Shown: positions 44,391 through 56,640, numbered from the stretch's first letter. The stretch: DNA of 64,000 bases from Paralithodes platypus (GCA_032716605.1 CM064517.1:19997125-20061124), one strand, 5' to 3'. Numbers and translations: made by a program. The notes: generated by a model from the letters alone, not told the origin.

Positions 44391-46837
44391 GCACAAACAC
44401 ATGAAATACTTAAGCACAAACACATGTACATATTTAAGCACACACACATGTACATATTTAAGCACACACACATGTACATATTTAAGTACACACACATGCA
44501 CATACTTAAGTACACACACATGTACATACTTAAGTACACACACATGTACATACTTAAGTACACACACATGCACATACTTAAGTACACACACACATGTACA
44601 TATTTAAGCACACACACATGTACATACTTAAGCATACACACATGTACATATTTAAGCACACACATGCACATATTTAAACACACACACATGTATATATTTA
44701 AGCACACATACATGTACATATTTAAATACACACACATGCACATACTTAAGTACACACACATGCACACACTTAAGTAGACACACATGTACATATATAAGTA
44801 CACACACATGTACATATTTAAGTACACACACATGCACATATATAAGTACACACACATGTACATCAATAGGGGCACACATATGCACATGCTTAACTACACA
44901 CACATGTACATACCTAAGTACACACACATGTACATGTTTAAGTACACACACATGTACATGCTTAAGTACACACACATGTACATGCTTAAGTACACCTAAC
45001 ATGCATATACTTAAGTACACACACATGTACATATTTAAGTACACACACATGCACATATATAAGTACACACACATGTACATAAATAAGTACACACTTATGC
45101 ACATGCTTAAGTACACACATATGTACATACTTAAGTACACACATATGTACATACTTAAGTACACACACATGTACATACTTAAGTACACACACATGTACAT
45201 GCTTAAGTACACACACATGTACATGCTTAAGTACACACACATGTACATGCTTAAGTACACACACATGTACATACTTAAGTACACGCACATGTACATACTT
45301 AAGTACACACACATGTACATACTTAATTACACACACATGTACATACTTAAGTACACACACATGTACATGCTTAAGTACACACACATGTACTTACTTAAGT
45401 ACACACACATGTACATGCTTAAGTACACACACATGTACATACTTAAGTACATACACATGTACATACTTAAGTACACACACATGTACATACTTAAGTACAC
45501 ACACATGTACATACTTAAGTACACACACATGTACATACTTAAGTACACACACATGTACATACTTAAGTACACACATGTACATACTTAAGCACACACACAT
45601 GTACATACTTAAGTACACACACATGTACATACTTAAGTACACACACATGTACATACTTAAGTACACACACATGTACATACTTAAGTACACACACATGTAC
45701 ATGATTAAGCACACACACATGTACATGCTTAGGTACACACACATGTACATGCTTAAGTACACCAAACATGCACATACTTAAGTACACACACATGTACATA
45801 TTTAAGTACACACACATGCACATATATAAGTACACACACATGTACATACTTAAGTACACACACATGTACATGCTTAAGTACACACACATGTACATGCTTA
45901 AGTACACACACATGTACATGCTTAAATACACACACATGTACATACTTAAGTACACACACATGTACATGCTTAAATACACCAAACATGTACATACTTAAGC
46001 ACACACACATGTACATGCTTAAGTACACACACATGTACATACTTAAGTACACACACACATGTACATGCTTAAGTACACACACATGTACATGCTTAAGTAC
46101 ACACACATGTACATGCTTAAGTACACCAAACATGCACATACTTAAGCACACACACATGTACATGCTTAAGTACACACACATGTAAATATTTAAGCACACA
46201 CACATGTACATGCTTAAGTAAACACACATGTACATACTTAAGTACACACACATGTACATGCTTAAGTACACACACATGTACATACTTAAGTACACACACA
46301 TGTACATACTTAAGCACACACACATGTACATGCTTAAGTACACACACATGTACATACTTAAGTACACACACATGTACATACTTAAGCACACACACATGTA
46401 CATACTTAAGTACACACACATGTACATACTTAAGTACACACACATGTACATGCTTAAGTACACCAAACATGCACATGCTTAAGCACACACACATGTACAT
46501 ACTTAAGTACACACACATGTACATACTTAAGTACACACACATGTACATACTTAAGTACACACACATGTACATGCTTAAGCACACACACATGCACATACTT
46601 AAGTACAAACACATGTACATACTTAAGTACACACACATGTACATACTTAAGTACACACACATGCACATACTTAAGCACACACACATGTACATGCTTAAGT
46701 ACACACACATGTACATACTTAAGTACACACACATGTACATACTTAAGTACACATACATGCACATACTTAAGCACACACACATGTACATGCTTAAGTACAC
46801 ACACATGTACATACTTAGGCACATGCACATGAAATAC
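44391..46837. repeat. 24-bp satellite, type 2, about 102 copies
   Basis: Unit tacacacacatgtacatact taag; same length and phase as type 1, sharing the cttaag block. A marker variant (acaccaaacatgcacata) recurs at about 44992 (acacctaac), 45763, 45975, 46128 and 46461, dividing the array into irregular higher-order blocks of about 150-770 bp. Confidence 0.97.
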
Positions 46838-47209
46838 TTAAGGGAGCCCACCTAGTTTTTTTTCTCTTTCTCTCCCCCTCTCTTTGGCTTGTATTCATTC
46901 GGCCCCATTCAGCCTACTATTTTAAGACGTTTACCCCCATCCAGGTGTCAATATTTTCCCGCGAGCCAGCATATATATATATATTTTTTTACAGCAAGCT
47001 AAATTTGAAATTATTTCGGTAGAAAAATGTCTCCGGCGAAGCCGGATTTCTCCATACAATACTGGCTCGCTATCGCTCGCCAGGAAGAAATCGACACCTG
47101 GATGGGGAAAACCTCTTAAAACAGTAGTCTGAATGGGGCCGAATGGATACAAGCCAGGGTAAGAGAGAAAATGAGAGCATGATAATAAAAAGCCGGTGAC
47201 CCCCCTTAA
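46838..47209 (-). mobile_element. family B MITE copy B7 inserted in the 24-bp satellite
   Basis: ttaagggagcccacctag to ccggtgacccccctt aa. The core of the first arm is shortened (ttttcccgcgagccagc). The flanks catgaaatac|TTAA and TTAA|gcacacacac are both satellite and join in correct 24-bp phase when one TTAA is removed. Confidence 0.9.
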
Positions 47210-47300
47210 GCACACACACATTCACATACTTAAGCTCGCACATACGCAAGCACACACACCTGCACATCCATAAGTACATGCACACAAATACACACACACA
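47206..47300. repeat. 24-bp satellite, type 2, right remnant
   Basis: gcacacacacattcacatac ttaag and degenerate units continue the array to the right of B7. Confidence 0.85.
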
Positions 47301-47302
47301 CA

Positions 47303-47515
47303 GCCCGTAGCCTAGTAGGTAGAGCTCTCGTCTCACACACGAGGGGTCGGGGGTTCAATCCAGACAAATTGGGCTCGTCTCCTTTCATGTGTTAGCCTCA
47401 GTTCACCTAGCTGTAAATAGGTACCTGGAATAAGTGGACGACGTTGTGACGTCCCATCTGGGGTTGGCAAAAATGGTACAAGGCGAGATGGGTCAAAGCA
47501 GCAACAGGTCTATGA
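47303..47515 (+). mobile_element. tRNA-derived SINE (SINE5)
   Basis: The head gcccgtagcctagtaggtag agctctcg has an A box, and GGGTTCAATCC (47351-47361) is the B box. The body includes gttcacctagctgtaaatag gtacctgg, a segment I associate with widespread invertebrate (notably decapod) SINEs from memory, then a GC-richer tail to about 47515. The acceptor ends do not pair properly, so it is not a working tRNA gene. Confidence 0.7.
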
Positions 47516-47633
47516 ATAACTCTATTATATACTGGCTTGCATTGAACATATACTGTATATACAAATAACCTAATCTAATTTTATTCAAGCATATCAATGT
47601 AATGAACCAAACCGAGACACTTTCCCTATACAG

Positions 47634-47849
47634 TACAGTCGCGCTAATAAGTCATGTCCCAGCTGTCATTATGTTTGGCTTCCTCTGTGCTGTATTAATG
47701 TCTGTCAGATGTTGAATAGGGTGGGTAAGTGTAGGAACATTGTTTGTATATTTCACTCGATATGAAGAAATGAAGCCTAGATTTTGCTGATGTCAAATAT
47801 TGATCAAAACATACTTGGTGCCGGGACATCACTTATTAGCGCGACTGTA
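47634..47849 (-). mobile_element. family E MITE copy E2 (complete)
   Basis: TA-CAGTCGCGCTAATAAGTCATG ... CATCACTTATTAGCGCGACTG-TA: terminal inverted repeats of about 27 bp with flanking TA, as in Tc1/mariner-type elements. Non-coding, 216 bp. The interior matches E1 and E3 in reverse. Confidence 0.85.
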
Positions 47850-47995
47850 CATCATTCCATATTTCCGTACATTATCAAACTAGCCCGCCCGTACGGTTAC
47901 CTACTCATCTGTTTGACATATAATGATTCTCTTATATTTGGGCAATTAGCCGTGTATATTCAGTACCCTTTCTTCATACTGCCCCTCCCCCCCAC

Positions 47996-47999
<4 letters not shown>

Positions 48000-48057
<58 letters not shown>
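48000..48057. repeat. (TC)n microsatellite
   Basis: About 58 bp of pure TC. Confidence 0.97.
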
Positions 48058-48060
<3 letters not shown>

Positions 48061-48226
48061 GTGATTTTATCTGGATGAAAAGCAAGCCGTTATTATGCAT
48101 TTACTTCAGACTATTCCTTCGGAAAATACCATGCCTTATAATGTAACGTACACTGGGAGATAATCTATATAGGTTAAAGGTTCAAAAACAAAATGGTGTA
48201 CATTATTCTTGTTTAGAGCCACACAA

Positions 48227-48236
<10 letters not shown>

Positions 48237-48274
<38 letters not shown>

Positions 48275-48292
48275 TGAATATATATATATATG
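48237..48292. repeat. (TA)n microsatellite
   Basis: TA tract interrupted by actgaat. Confidence 0.95.
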
Positions 48293-48331
48293 TATGGCTT
48301 AGTTCTTATCATAAATAAATATGAACAACGA

Positions 48332-48335
<4 letters not shown>

Positions 48336-48426
<91 letters not shown>
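48336..48426. repeat. (GA)n microsatellite
   Basis: About 90 bp of pure GA. Confidence 0.97.
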
Positions 48427-48429
<3 letters not shown>

Positions 48430-48549
48430 AACAAGTTATATTATTTTGAAATCATCCATGAATACAAACACAAATAATGTGAAGAATGTTTATTTTTTAA
48501 TGAGTTAAATAGCATTACAACAAACTTGTAAGCAAATAGGCATCCTAAG

Positions 48550-48930
48550 AGGTAATCAAAGAAAACGGAATCTAAGCAGGGCCACTAGAGAAAACGCAGA
48601 CTCGACCTTGACCATTAACGGGGGACTCCATCAAATTTTACGAGGACTTGCGGGCGAGGCAGCGAGGAGACCTGACACAGCCCAGGGAGGAATTAAATAC
48701 AACACCAACGATTACCAGCACGGTTCATCAACACGCAGAGGAGCGTTATAAACACCGACCCCAGCCATTTTACCATGGCCCGACCTTGCATGAATATCAA
48801 CACCGAACGTGATGTTGCAGAGAGGCCAATTTACCCCGCTACGTGATTGCAATCGCGTATACCCCAAGCGGCGGGGAAAGTTACGACGCTGTAGCTGTGG
48901 CCTGATAATTACAACCCAGGTAAGCGGTGA
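48550..48930 (+). other. GC-richer unique block, possible non-coding or first exon
   Basis: About 380 bases distinctly richer in GC than the flanks and free of repeats. It holds an ideal Kozak context (ttaccATGGcc, ATG at 48775) that opens only 23 codons (to 48846). A good splice-donor match CAG|GTAAGC lies at 48917-48923. No long ORF crosses it. It could be a 5' exon of a gene outside the window or chance. Confidence 0.25.
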
Positions 48931-49238
48931 TTAGACCCCTTGGTAAATGAGCTACGGTTCTCGGTGAAGGGTTGGCAAATAAACTACAGAGATATTATGT
49001 GTGGCCAATGTGCTGTGGTGTGGCCTGGGGGATTGTGGTGGTCACATGCGTGTATTGTTGTTATTAGTGTTATTGTAGCAGCCATGTTGACCTTCAGACC
49101 GATAACTGCCACTATCAGTTTCATGGATATTAGAGAGATAATTAATTTACTTAGAACTGAAAGGTAGAGTTAAAAAATCGGAGACAAAATGTGTTCTTAC
49201 TTTCTGCATGCAGTACATATGCTATTATTATTCACTTT

Positions 49239-49271
<33 letters not shown>

Positions 49272-49555
49272 TGCATCTATATATACCTGTATATATATAT
49301 ATATATCTTGCTCAGAATCAGATGAAGATAGGGAAAGGAGTGAGTTAGAGGGACAACAAACGCATCAAGAAGGAAACGCATGATACAGAAGGACTCCACA
49401 AGTTGAAGAAAAAACAACCATGAAACAGACTGACACAGGCTATGATAACATTGTGATTCAGCCGTACCAACAACTATCCCCCTTGGTCCCTCAACAATTA
49501 TTATACACTGCTAGCCAACACACCAACACACTCACTCACCTTCACCAACGTTGTT
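48931..49555. other. unassigned stretch with TA tracts
   Basis: Contains (TA)n at about 49247-49270 and 49289-49305. A 75-codon frame (48940-49167) has no features I can support. Confidence 0.4.
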
Positions 49556-49945
49556 TTAAGGGCAGATGGGCTGGTTTTCTGGACCCCCTTCTCCCTCATG
49601 CTTAGCCCCATTAGTTTTGAGATTTTAAGGCGTTCGGCCTATTAGTTTGTTTGACGATTTTAACACCTTTCGCCACATTTCGTTGTCAATTTTAATACCT
49701 TTCGTGCCACTTAGATGTCGATTTTTGCCTGGCGAACGATAGCGAGCCTGTAATTTTAAGAGGAATCAGCCTTCGGCCGGGACATTTTTCTACCATTTTT
49801 TTTTTACAAATCTATCTTGAAGGGGGGGGGGGGGGGGGGTCAATAGGGTGTTTTTTAAAGCTTAATGGAGGTCTAGGGAGGAAACTAGAAAATACATAAA
49901 ATATACATAAATGAGCAAATAGATAAGCCTATTATCCCCCCTTAA
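49556..49945 (+). mobile_element. family A MITE copy A17
   Basis: ttaagggcagatgggctggt to aagcctattatccccccttaa; palindrome cagccttcggccggg and an 18-bp G-run (49821-49838) in the region where other copies read gaaggggg. Confidence 0.87.
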
Positions 49946-49949
49946 TATG

Positions 49950-50030
49950 TCGAGAAAATATAAGAGTTGGTTAATATAAATGGATTATAGGAAATATAAG
50001 AGTTGGTTAATATAAATGGATTATAGGAAA
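49950..50030. repeat. two 41-bp tandem copies
   Basis: gaaaatataagagttggtta atataaatggattatag occurs twice in a row. Confidence 0.88.
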
Positions 50031-50103
50031 TTATAATGGTAAAACCACAATATATGTACACCTCAAAGGACCAATACACGCTACTATATATCTGTATATC
50101 TGT

Positions 50104-51722
50104 ATAAGTGAATAATTAAGACTGGATGATAGGCAAGACATAAGTGAATAATTAAGACTGGATGATAGGCAACACATAAGTGAATAATTAAGACTGGATG
50201 ATAGGCAACACATAAGTGAATAATTAAGACTGGATGATAGGCAACACATAAGTGAATAATTAAGACTGGATGATAGGCAACACTAAGTGAATAATTAAGA
50301 CTGGATGATAGGCACCAAAGTGAATAATTAAGACTGGATGATAGGCAACACATGAATAATTAAGACTGGATGATAGGCACACATAAGTGAATAATTAAGA
50401 CTGGATGATAGGCAACACTAATGAATAATTAAAGACTGGATGATAGGCAAACACATAAGTGGAAATAATTAAGACTGGATGATAGGGCAACACATAGTGA
50501 ATAATTAAGACTGGATGATAGGCCAACACATAAGTGAATAATTAAGACTGGATGATAGGCACACATAAGTGAATAATTAAGACTGGATGATAGGCAACAC
50601 ATAAGTGAATAATTAAGACTGGATGATAGGCAACACATAAGTGAATAATTAAGACTGGATGATAGGCAACACATAAGTGAATAATTAAGACTGGATGATA
50701 GGCAACACATAAGTGAATAATTAAGACTGGATGATAGGCAACACATAAGTGAATAATTAAGACTGGATGATAGGCAACACATAAGTGAATAATTAAGACT
50801 GGATGATAGGCAACACATAAGTGAATAATTAAGACTGGATGATAGGCAACACATAAGTGAATAATTAAGACTGGATGATAGGCAAACACATAAGTGAATA
50901 ATTAAGACTGGATGATAGGCAACACATAAGTGAATAATTAAGACTGGATGATAGGCAACACATAAGTGAATAATTAAGACTGGATGATAGGCAACACATA
51001 AGTGAATAATTAAGACTGGATGATAGGCAACACATAAGTGAATAATTAAGACTGGATGATAGGCAACACATAAGTGAATAATTAAGACTGGATGATAGCA
51101 ACACATAAGTGAATAATTAAGACTGGATGATAGGCAACACATAAGTGAATAATTAAGACTGGATGATAGGCAACACATAAGTGAATAATTAAGACTGGAT
51201 GATAGGCAACACATAAGTGAATAATTAAGACTTGATGATAGGCAACACATAAGTGAATAATTAAGACTGGATGATAGGCAACACATAAGTGAATAATTAA
51301 GACTGGATGATAGGCAACACATAAGTGAATAATTAAGACTGGATGATAGGCAACACATAAGTGAATAATTAAGACTGGATGATAGCAACACATAAGTGAA
51401 TAATTAAGACTGGATGATAGGCAACACATAAGTGAATAATTAAGACTGGATGATAGGCAACACATAAGTGAATAATTAAGACTGGATGATAGGCAACACA
51501 TAAGTGAATAATTAAGACTGGATGATAGGCAACACATAAGTGAATAATTAAGACTGGATGATAGGCAACACATAAGTGAATATTAAGACTGGATGATAGG
51601 CAACACATAAGTGAATAATTAAGACTGGATCATAGGCAACACATAAGTGAATAATTAAGACTGGATGATAGGCAACACATAAGTGAATAATTAAGACTGG
51701 ATGATAGGCAACACATAAGTGA
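50104..51722. repeat. 36-bp tandem array, about 45 copies
   Basis: Unit ataagtgaataattaagact ggatgataggcaacac. Units are almost identical from about 50540 on, but 50280-50540 shows many 1-3-bp indels (for example cactaagtg, caccaaagtg, gtggaaataa). Twelve codons per unit leave a minus frame open wherever the period holds. Confidence 0.97.
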
Positions 51723-52100
51723 AAGACAAAATAAGGAAACATAATCAAAACATAGATACTGTAGTTAGATAAAATAGAGATTGATTGATAGATATATAAG
51801 ATAGATAAGACAGACAGGCAAGGAGACTCTCCTACTGAAAACACCTCAACAAATAAATAAATAAATAAATGAATACATTAAAAAAATATATAAAAAAATA
51901 AAAAAAATAAATAAATACAAATAAATAAAAAATAAAAATAAAAAATAATCTTCCCCATCATTCTGCCCCCCCCCCCCCCCCCCCCCCTCCTCTATCAACT
52001 GTCCTCACTCACTCACCGGTATTACCAAGATTCTATTACGATAACCCCCTTCTACCATTTATCTCAACATTAGGTTCTGGCTCTTTCCAATCAGTACAAT
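51723..52100. repeat. A-rich low-complexity stretch with a C-run
   Basis: (AAAT)n-like sequence (about 51850-51950), then a C-run at 51967-51986. No gene. Confidence 0.75.
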
Positions 52101-52260
52101 AGTAAAAGGACACACATCGTAGTAAAAGGACACACATCGTAGTAAAAGGACACACATCGTAGTAAAAGGACACACATCGTAGTAAAAGGACACACATCGT
52201 AGTAAAAGGACACACATCGTAGTAAAAGGACACACATCGTAGTAAAAGGACACACATCGT
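52101..52260. repeat. 20-bp tandem array, eight copies
   Basis: Eight exact copies of agtaaaaggacacacatcgt. The minus frame reads CVSFYYD-type peptide only because two frames interleave. Confidence 0.98.
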
Positions 52261-52319
52261 ATTCTTACGAGTGTACATCTAGTTTTGTTTATTCCTGCTC
52301 CAAATGTATACTTTATACA

Positions 52320-52366
<47 letters not shown>
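52320..52366. repeat. (TA)n microsatellite
   Basis: About 46 bp of pure TA. Confidence 0.97.
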
Positions 52367-52368
<2 letters not shown>

Positions 52369-52385
52369 ATTTTTTCATTTACCAA

Positions 52386-52582
52386 TGCAAACGAGCCCAG
52401 AAATGTCGCAAGCAAAAAGGATGATCGAGAAATTGCGGACAAATCTAGTGTTTATATCTTTAGCTATTTTATTTAATAAGGTTCTTTCTAAGTTGAATAG
52501 TTACAATAATTTTTGTGAGATAAAATATAATGAACAAATCGATATGAAAGGGTTGAAATCACCACGGACCCCACAGAGATAA
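52386..52582 (+). CDS. short unique ORF, doubtful exon
   Basis: Unique sequence between two low-complexity zones. From ATG 52386 or 52404 the frame reads MSQAKRMIEKLR, similar in pattern to the first helix of G-protein gamma subunits (AQARKLVEQLR type). Beyond it the similarity stops (TNLVFIS), and there is no clear splice donor, CaaX end or other gamma feature. Twelve residues are not enough; probably chance. Confidence 0.12.
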
Positions 52583-52587
52583 ATGCT

Positions 52588-53400
52588 CTACCACTTACTA
52601 CACACCTCCCCACCATCCCAACCCCATACTACCACCCCCACCTCCTAACACACACCAAAGACTACCACTACCACTACCACTACACATTCTACTACTCCCC
52701 TCTACCACTTATTACACACCTCACTACCGGTACCATACCAACCCCTTACTGCCACCCCCACCTCCTAACACACACCAAAGACTACCACTACCACTACCAC
52801 TACACATTCTACTACTCCCCTCTACCACTACTACACACCTCACTACCATACCAACCCCCTACTACCACCCCCACCTCCTAACACACACCAAAGACTACCA
52901 CTACCACTACCACTACACATTCTACTACTCCCCTCTACCACTTACTACACATCTCACTACCGGTATCATACCAACCCCCTACTACCACCCCCACCTCCTA
53001 ACACACACCAAAGACTACCACTACCACTACACATTCTACTACCCCTCTCTAACACTACTACACACTTCACTACCATACCAACCCCCTACTGCCACCCCCA
53101 CCTCCTAACACACACAAAATACCGCCCCCACCACTACCTCTACCAACCACTACACTCTCAACTACCACCTGTACCACTTACTACCCCCCCCCCCATTTCA
53201 ACACCCTACTACCACCCCCACCTCCTAACCCACACAAAATATACCCCCCCCACCACTACCTCTACCAACCACTACACTCTCAACTACAACCTCTAACACT
53301 TACTACCCCCCACCACCATCTTAACCCCATATTGCCACCCCCACCAAGGACCACCCCCATCACTACTTCTACCACTTACAACAAAACCTCCCCACCATCT
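52588..53400. repeat. C/A-rich tandem repeat, period about 113-120 bp
   Basis: Blocks containing cctcctaacacacaccaaag, actaccactaccactacaca and ttctactactcccctctacc repeat at about 119, 113 and 120 bp, then decay into shorter CACC-rich variants with C-runs. Confidence 0.9.
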
Positions 53401-53576
53401 CGGTAGGAAAACATCGACACCAAAATGACACGAAAAGTCTTATTATTGACAAAGAAATGGGGCGAAAAGTCTTAAAATCGCCAAGCTAATGGGCCGAATG
53501 TCATAAAGTATCAAAATTAATGGGGCTAAACATGAGGAAATAGAGGGGCCCAGAAAAATGACCCATCTCCCCTTAA
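53400..53576 (-). mobile_element. family A fragment A18
   Basis: Half copy: ggtaggaaaacatcgacacc to aatgacccatctccccttaa; the other half is missing on the satellite side. Confidence 0.8.
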
Positions 53577-54060
53577 CCCACATCACCCCCCCCCCCCCCC
53601 AACCTATACTCCCCTTTACCCCAGCTCCATCTTCATCATATGCTGTACAGTCGAGGTAAATATGTGTTGCCAGATATTTCACAAAGTTTCGGACACTGAC
53701 TAATACTCTGAGGGATAAGCACTTTACCCAGTAACTATAAAGATACCAATAACACCTTTTGAGCGACAACCACTGGCATCTATGACAATACTGTCTTAAT
53801 ACCCCCGATTGTACATACTATAGTCGGTTGGGGATCAGCTGGCGGTAAATTGAATCCCTTAGCAGCTGATTTCTCGATACGTACCATATATATATGAAAC
53901 TGTACTATGTCTCTGCTTTGTATTAATGCCCAGTTTTCATAACTAACAACATATTTCGTTACAATATATTCGTCATAGCCAAATAATCATGATAGGAACA
54001 TAGCATTTTTCTGTCAGCTGGAAAAAAACAAAAACAAAAAAACAAGACTATTCCCCCCAT
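53577..54060. other. unassigned stretch
   Basis: Starts with a C-run; otherwise unique AT-rich sequence with no supported feature. Confidence 0.4.
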
Positions 54061-54159
54061 TTATCATGCACCCTACCTCCGTCACATACCACCCCCGCCA
54101 TCTACCATTATTACCACCCCTACCTCCACCCCCATTCACACACCACAACCAATAACACA

Positions 54160-54995
54160 CACCACTAACCTCCCCTACTTCACCACCACTACCACCACCT
54201 ACACCCTATCAACCCCTACATCCACTCCTACCATTACCCCCCATCCCCACCCTTTACCACTACCACCACCTACACCCTATCAACCCCTACATCCACTCCT
54301 ACCATTACCCCCCATCCCCACCCTTTACCACTACCACCACCTACACCCTATCAACCCCTACATCCACTCCTACCATTACCCCCCATCCCCACCCTTTACC
54401 ACTACCACCACCTACACCCTATCAACCCCTACATCCACTCCTACCATTACCCCCCCTCCCCCACCCTTACCACTATCACCACCTACACCCTATCAACCCC
54501 TACATCCACTCCTACCATTACCCCCCATCCCCGACCTTTACGACTACCACCACCTACACCCTATCAACCCCTACATCCACTCCTACCATTACCCCCATCC
54601 CCACCCTTTACCACTACCACCACCTACACCCTATCAACCCCTACATCCACTCCTACCATTACCCCCCATCCCCACCCTTTACCACTACCACCACCTACAC
54701 CCTATCAACCCCTACATCCACTCCTACCATTACCCCCCATCCCCACCCTTTACCACTACCACCACCTACACCCTATCAACCCCTACATCCACTCCTACCA
54801 TTACCCCCCATCCCCACCCTTTACCACTATCACCACCTACCCCCTCTATCAACCCCTACATCCACTCCTACCATTACCCCCCATCCCCACCCTTTACCAC
54901 TACCACCACCTACACCCTATCAACCCCTACATCCACTCCTACCATTATCCCCCATCCCCACCCTTTACCACTACCACCTACACCCTATCACCTCC
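54160..54995. repeat. 71-bp C-rich tandem array, about 11 copies
   Basis: Unit ctttaccactaccaccacct acaccctatcaacccctaca tccactcctaccattacccc ccatccccacc, with sporadic point changes (gac, cccc). Confidence 0.95.
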
Positions 54996-55009
54996 TACTA
55001 ACTATATAT

Positions 55010-55192
55010 AACCCATATGTCCCCTACTAACTTCCTAGTCCTGCCACGTTAGTGGCAGGGCAGTAGTTCCCTTTCCAATGTTCCCTTACCCACTCTAAAC
55101 CACTGTTTGGACACTTGATCCTCAGTGTTTTGGAGGACAAGCAGCCTAGAAGGGTCACTAGATCTGTTGTTGCTTGATTTCCTTTGTACTAT
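55010..55192 (+). mobile_element. LINE Y copy 3, 3' UTR only
   Basis: catctgtcccctactaactt-like sequence through ccactgtttggacacttgat and gatctgttgttgcttgattt cctttgtact matches 34738-34922 closely (about one difference per 15-20 bases), without any coding part. Confidence 0.9.
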
Positions 55193-55299
55193 CACTTTCA
55201 CCCTCGCCTACATACTATCATACCCCCCTTTCCCCAACCACCACCCATACCAAATTACCAATACCACCTACTCCCTATCACCTACCATCACCTTCATAT

Positions 55300-55770
55300 T
55301 ATCACCCCCTTCCCCACCCATAACACTACCACCCTATCACCCCCTACTACCACTACCACCATCACCCTCACCTACATATTACCACCCCCTCTTCCCCACC
55401 CCCACCCATAACACTACCACCCTATCACCCCCTACTACCACTACCACCATCACCCTCACCTACATATTACCACCCCCTCTTCCCCACCCCCACCCATAAC
55501 ACTACCACCCTATCACCCCCTACTACCACTACCACCATCACCCTCACCTACATATTACCACCCCCCCCTCCCCCCCCCTCCCATAACACTACCACCCTAT
55601 CACCCCCTACTACCACTATCACCATCACCCTCACCTACATATTACCACCCCCTCTTCCCCACCCCCACCCATAACACTACCACCCTATCACCCCCTACTA
55701 CCACTATCACCATCACCCTCACCTACATATTACCACCCCCTCTTCCCCCCCCCCCCCCACAAACCACCAC
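55300..55770. repeat. 88-bp C-rich tandem array, about five copies
   Basis: Unit actaccaccatcaccctcacctacatattaccaccccctcttcccc and on to ctatcaccccctactacc; the last copies run into C-homopolymers. Confidence 0.93.
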
Positions 55771-55797
55771 CACTCCCACCCTCACCTTCATAATATC

Positions 55798-55798
<1 letters not shown>

Positions 55799-55832
<34 letters not shown>

Positions 55833-55850
55833 ACCCCCCCCCCCCCCCCC
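55799..55850. repeat. poly(C) tract
   Basis: About 50 bp of C with one A; probably length-variable and hard to sequence. Confidence 0.95.
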
Positions 55851-55906
55851 ACAGCACTTCCGTAACTCTCTTCTCGGAACCCAAACCTGGAGGATTGTAG
55901 CCTTAT

Positions 55907-56292
55907 TTAAGGGGGGTCACCGGCTTTTTTCATCATTCTCTCCTTTTCTCTCTTTCCCTGGCTTGTATCCATTCGGCCCCATTCAGCCAACTGTTTTAAG
56001 ACGTTTATCCCCGTTCAGGTGTCGATTTCTTCCTGGCGAGCGATAGCGAGCCAGCATTGCATGGAGAAATCCGGCTTCGCCGGAGAAATTTTTCTATCCA
56101 AAAATGTACATATTTAGCTTGCTGTCAAAACAAAAATATATATATGCTGGCTCGCTACCGCTCGTCAGGAAAATATTGACACCTGGATGAGGGTAAACGC
56201 CTTAAAACAGTAGGCTGAATGGGGCCGAATGGATACAAGCCAAAGAGAGAGGGAGTGAAAGAGAGAAAAAAAAGCGAGGTGGGCTCCCTTAA
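55907..56292 (+). mobile_element. family B MITE copy B8
   Basis: ttaaggggggtcaccggc to gcgaggtgggctcccttaa; both arms complete, loop ccggcttcgccgga intact. One of the best-preserved copies. Confidence 0.9.
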
Positions 56293-56393
56293 CATTATTA
56301 CGGCATTACCTAGAACCCCCCTCCCCCCCCCACCCCTCATACTTCACCTCAGACGTTACAAAGGCTTCCGTATCGGGCTGTGGTAGTTACATG

Positions 56394-56596
56394 TACAGTC
56401 GGCCAAATAAGTCATGTATCGGCACTGAATATATTTGGTATCAGCATTATCTGAACTTTATTTCTTCCTTTCGAGTGAGATATACAAACATGTTCCGACA
56501 CTTACCCACCTTATTCAACATCTGACAGACATTAATACAGTACAGAGCGAACCAAACGTAAGGACAGCTGAGACGTGACTTGTTAGCGCCAGTGTA
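56394..56596 (+). mobile_element. family E MITE copy E3
   Basis: TA-CAGTCGGCCAAATAAGTCATG ... TTGTTAGCGCCAGTG-TA; same orientation and interior as E1 (cgagtgagatatacaaacat, attaatacagtacag). Confidence 0.82.
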
Positions 56597-56640
56597 CAGT
56601 TGCCAAGGCATATCCCTGACACAAGTGGTGAGAATAAGTA

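Noticed and set aside
41045..44404. Open frames of up to 478 codons (LKYLQVWL, LSIYRCGC, LSNHTCKY repeats)
   Set aside because: Period 24 keeps three or more frames open on both strands; no start context, no non-repeat domain, no coding bias.
47303..47376. Functional tRNA gene
   Set aside because: A and B boxes are good, but acceptor stem pairing is poor and a SINE body follows; the same holds for 12356-12432, 21827 and 23868.
50104..51722. CRISPR-like regularity of the 36-bp and other arrays
   Set aside because: There are no unique spacers between repeats, no cas genes and the context is eukaryotic; these are plain satellites.
52386..52582. G-protein gamma subunit exon
   Set aside because: Only about a dozen residues match the helix pattern; no continuation, no splice donor, no prenylation motif in the window.
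53640..53830. Another Tc1-like MITE (gtacagtcgaggtaaatatg)
   Set aside because: The left end recalls family E, but no matching right end could be found at a suitable distance.
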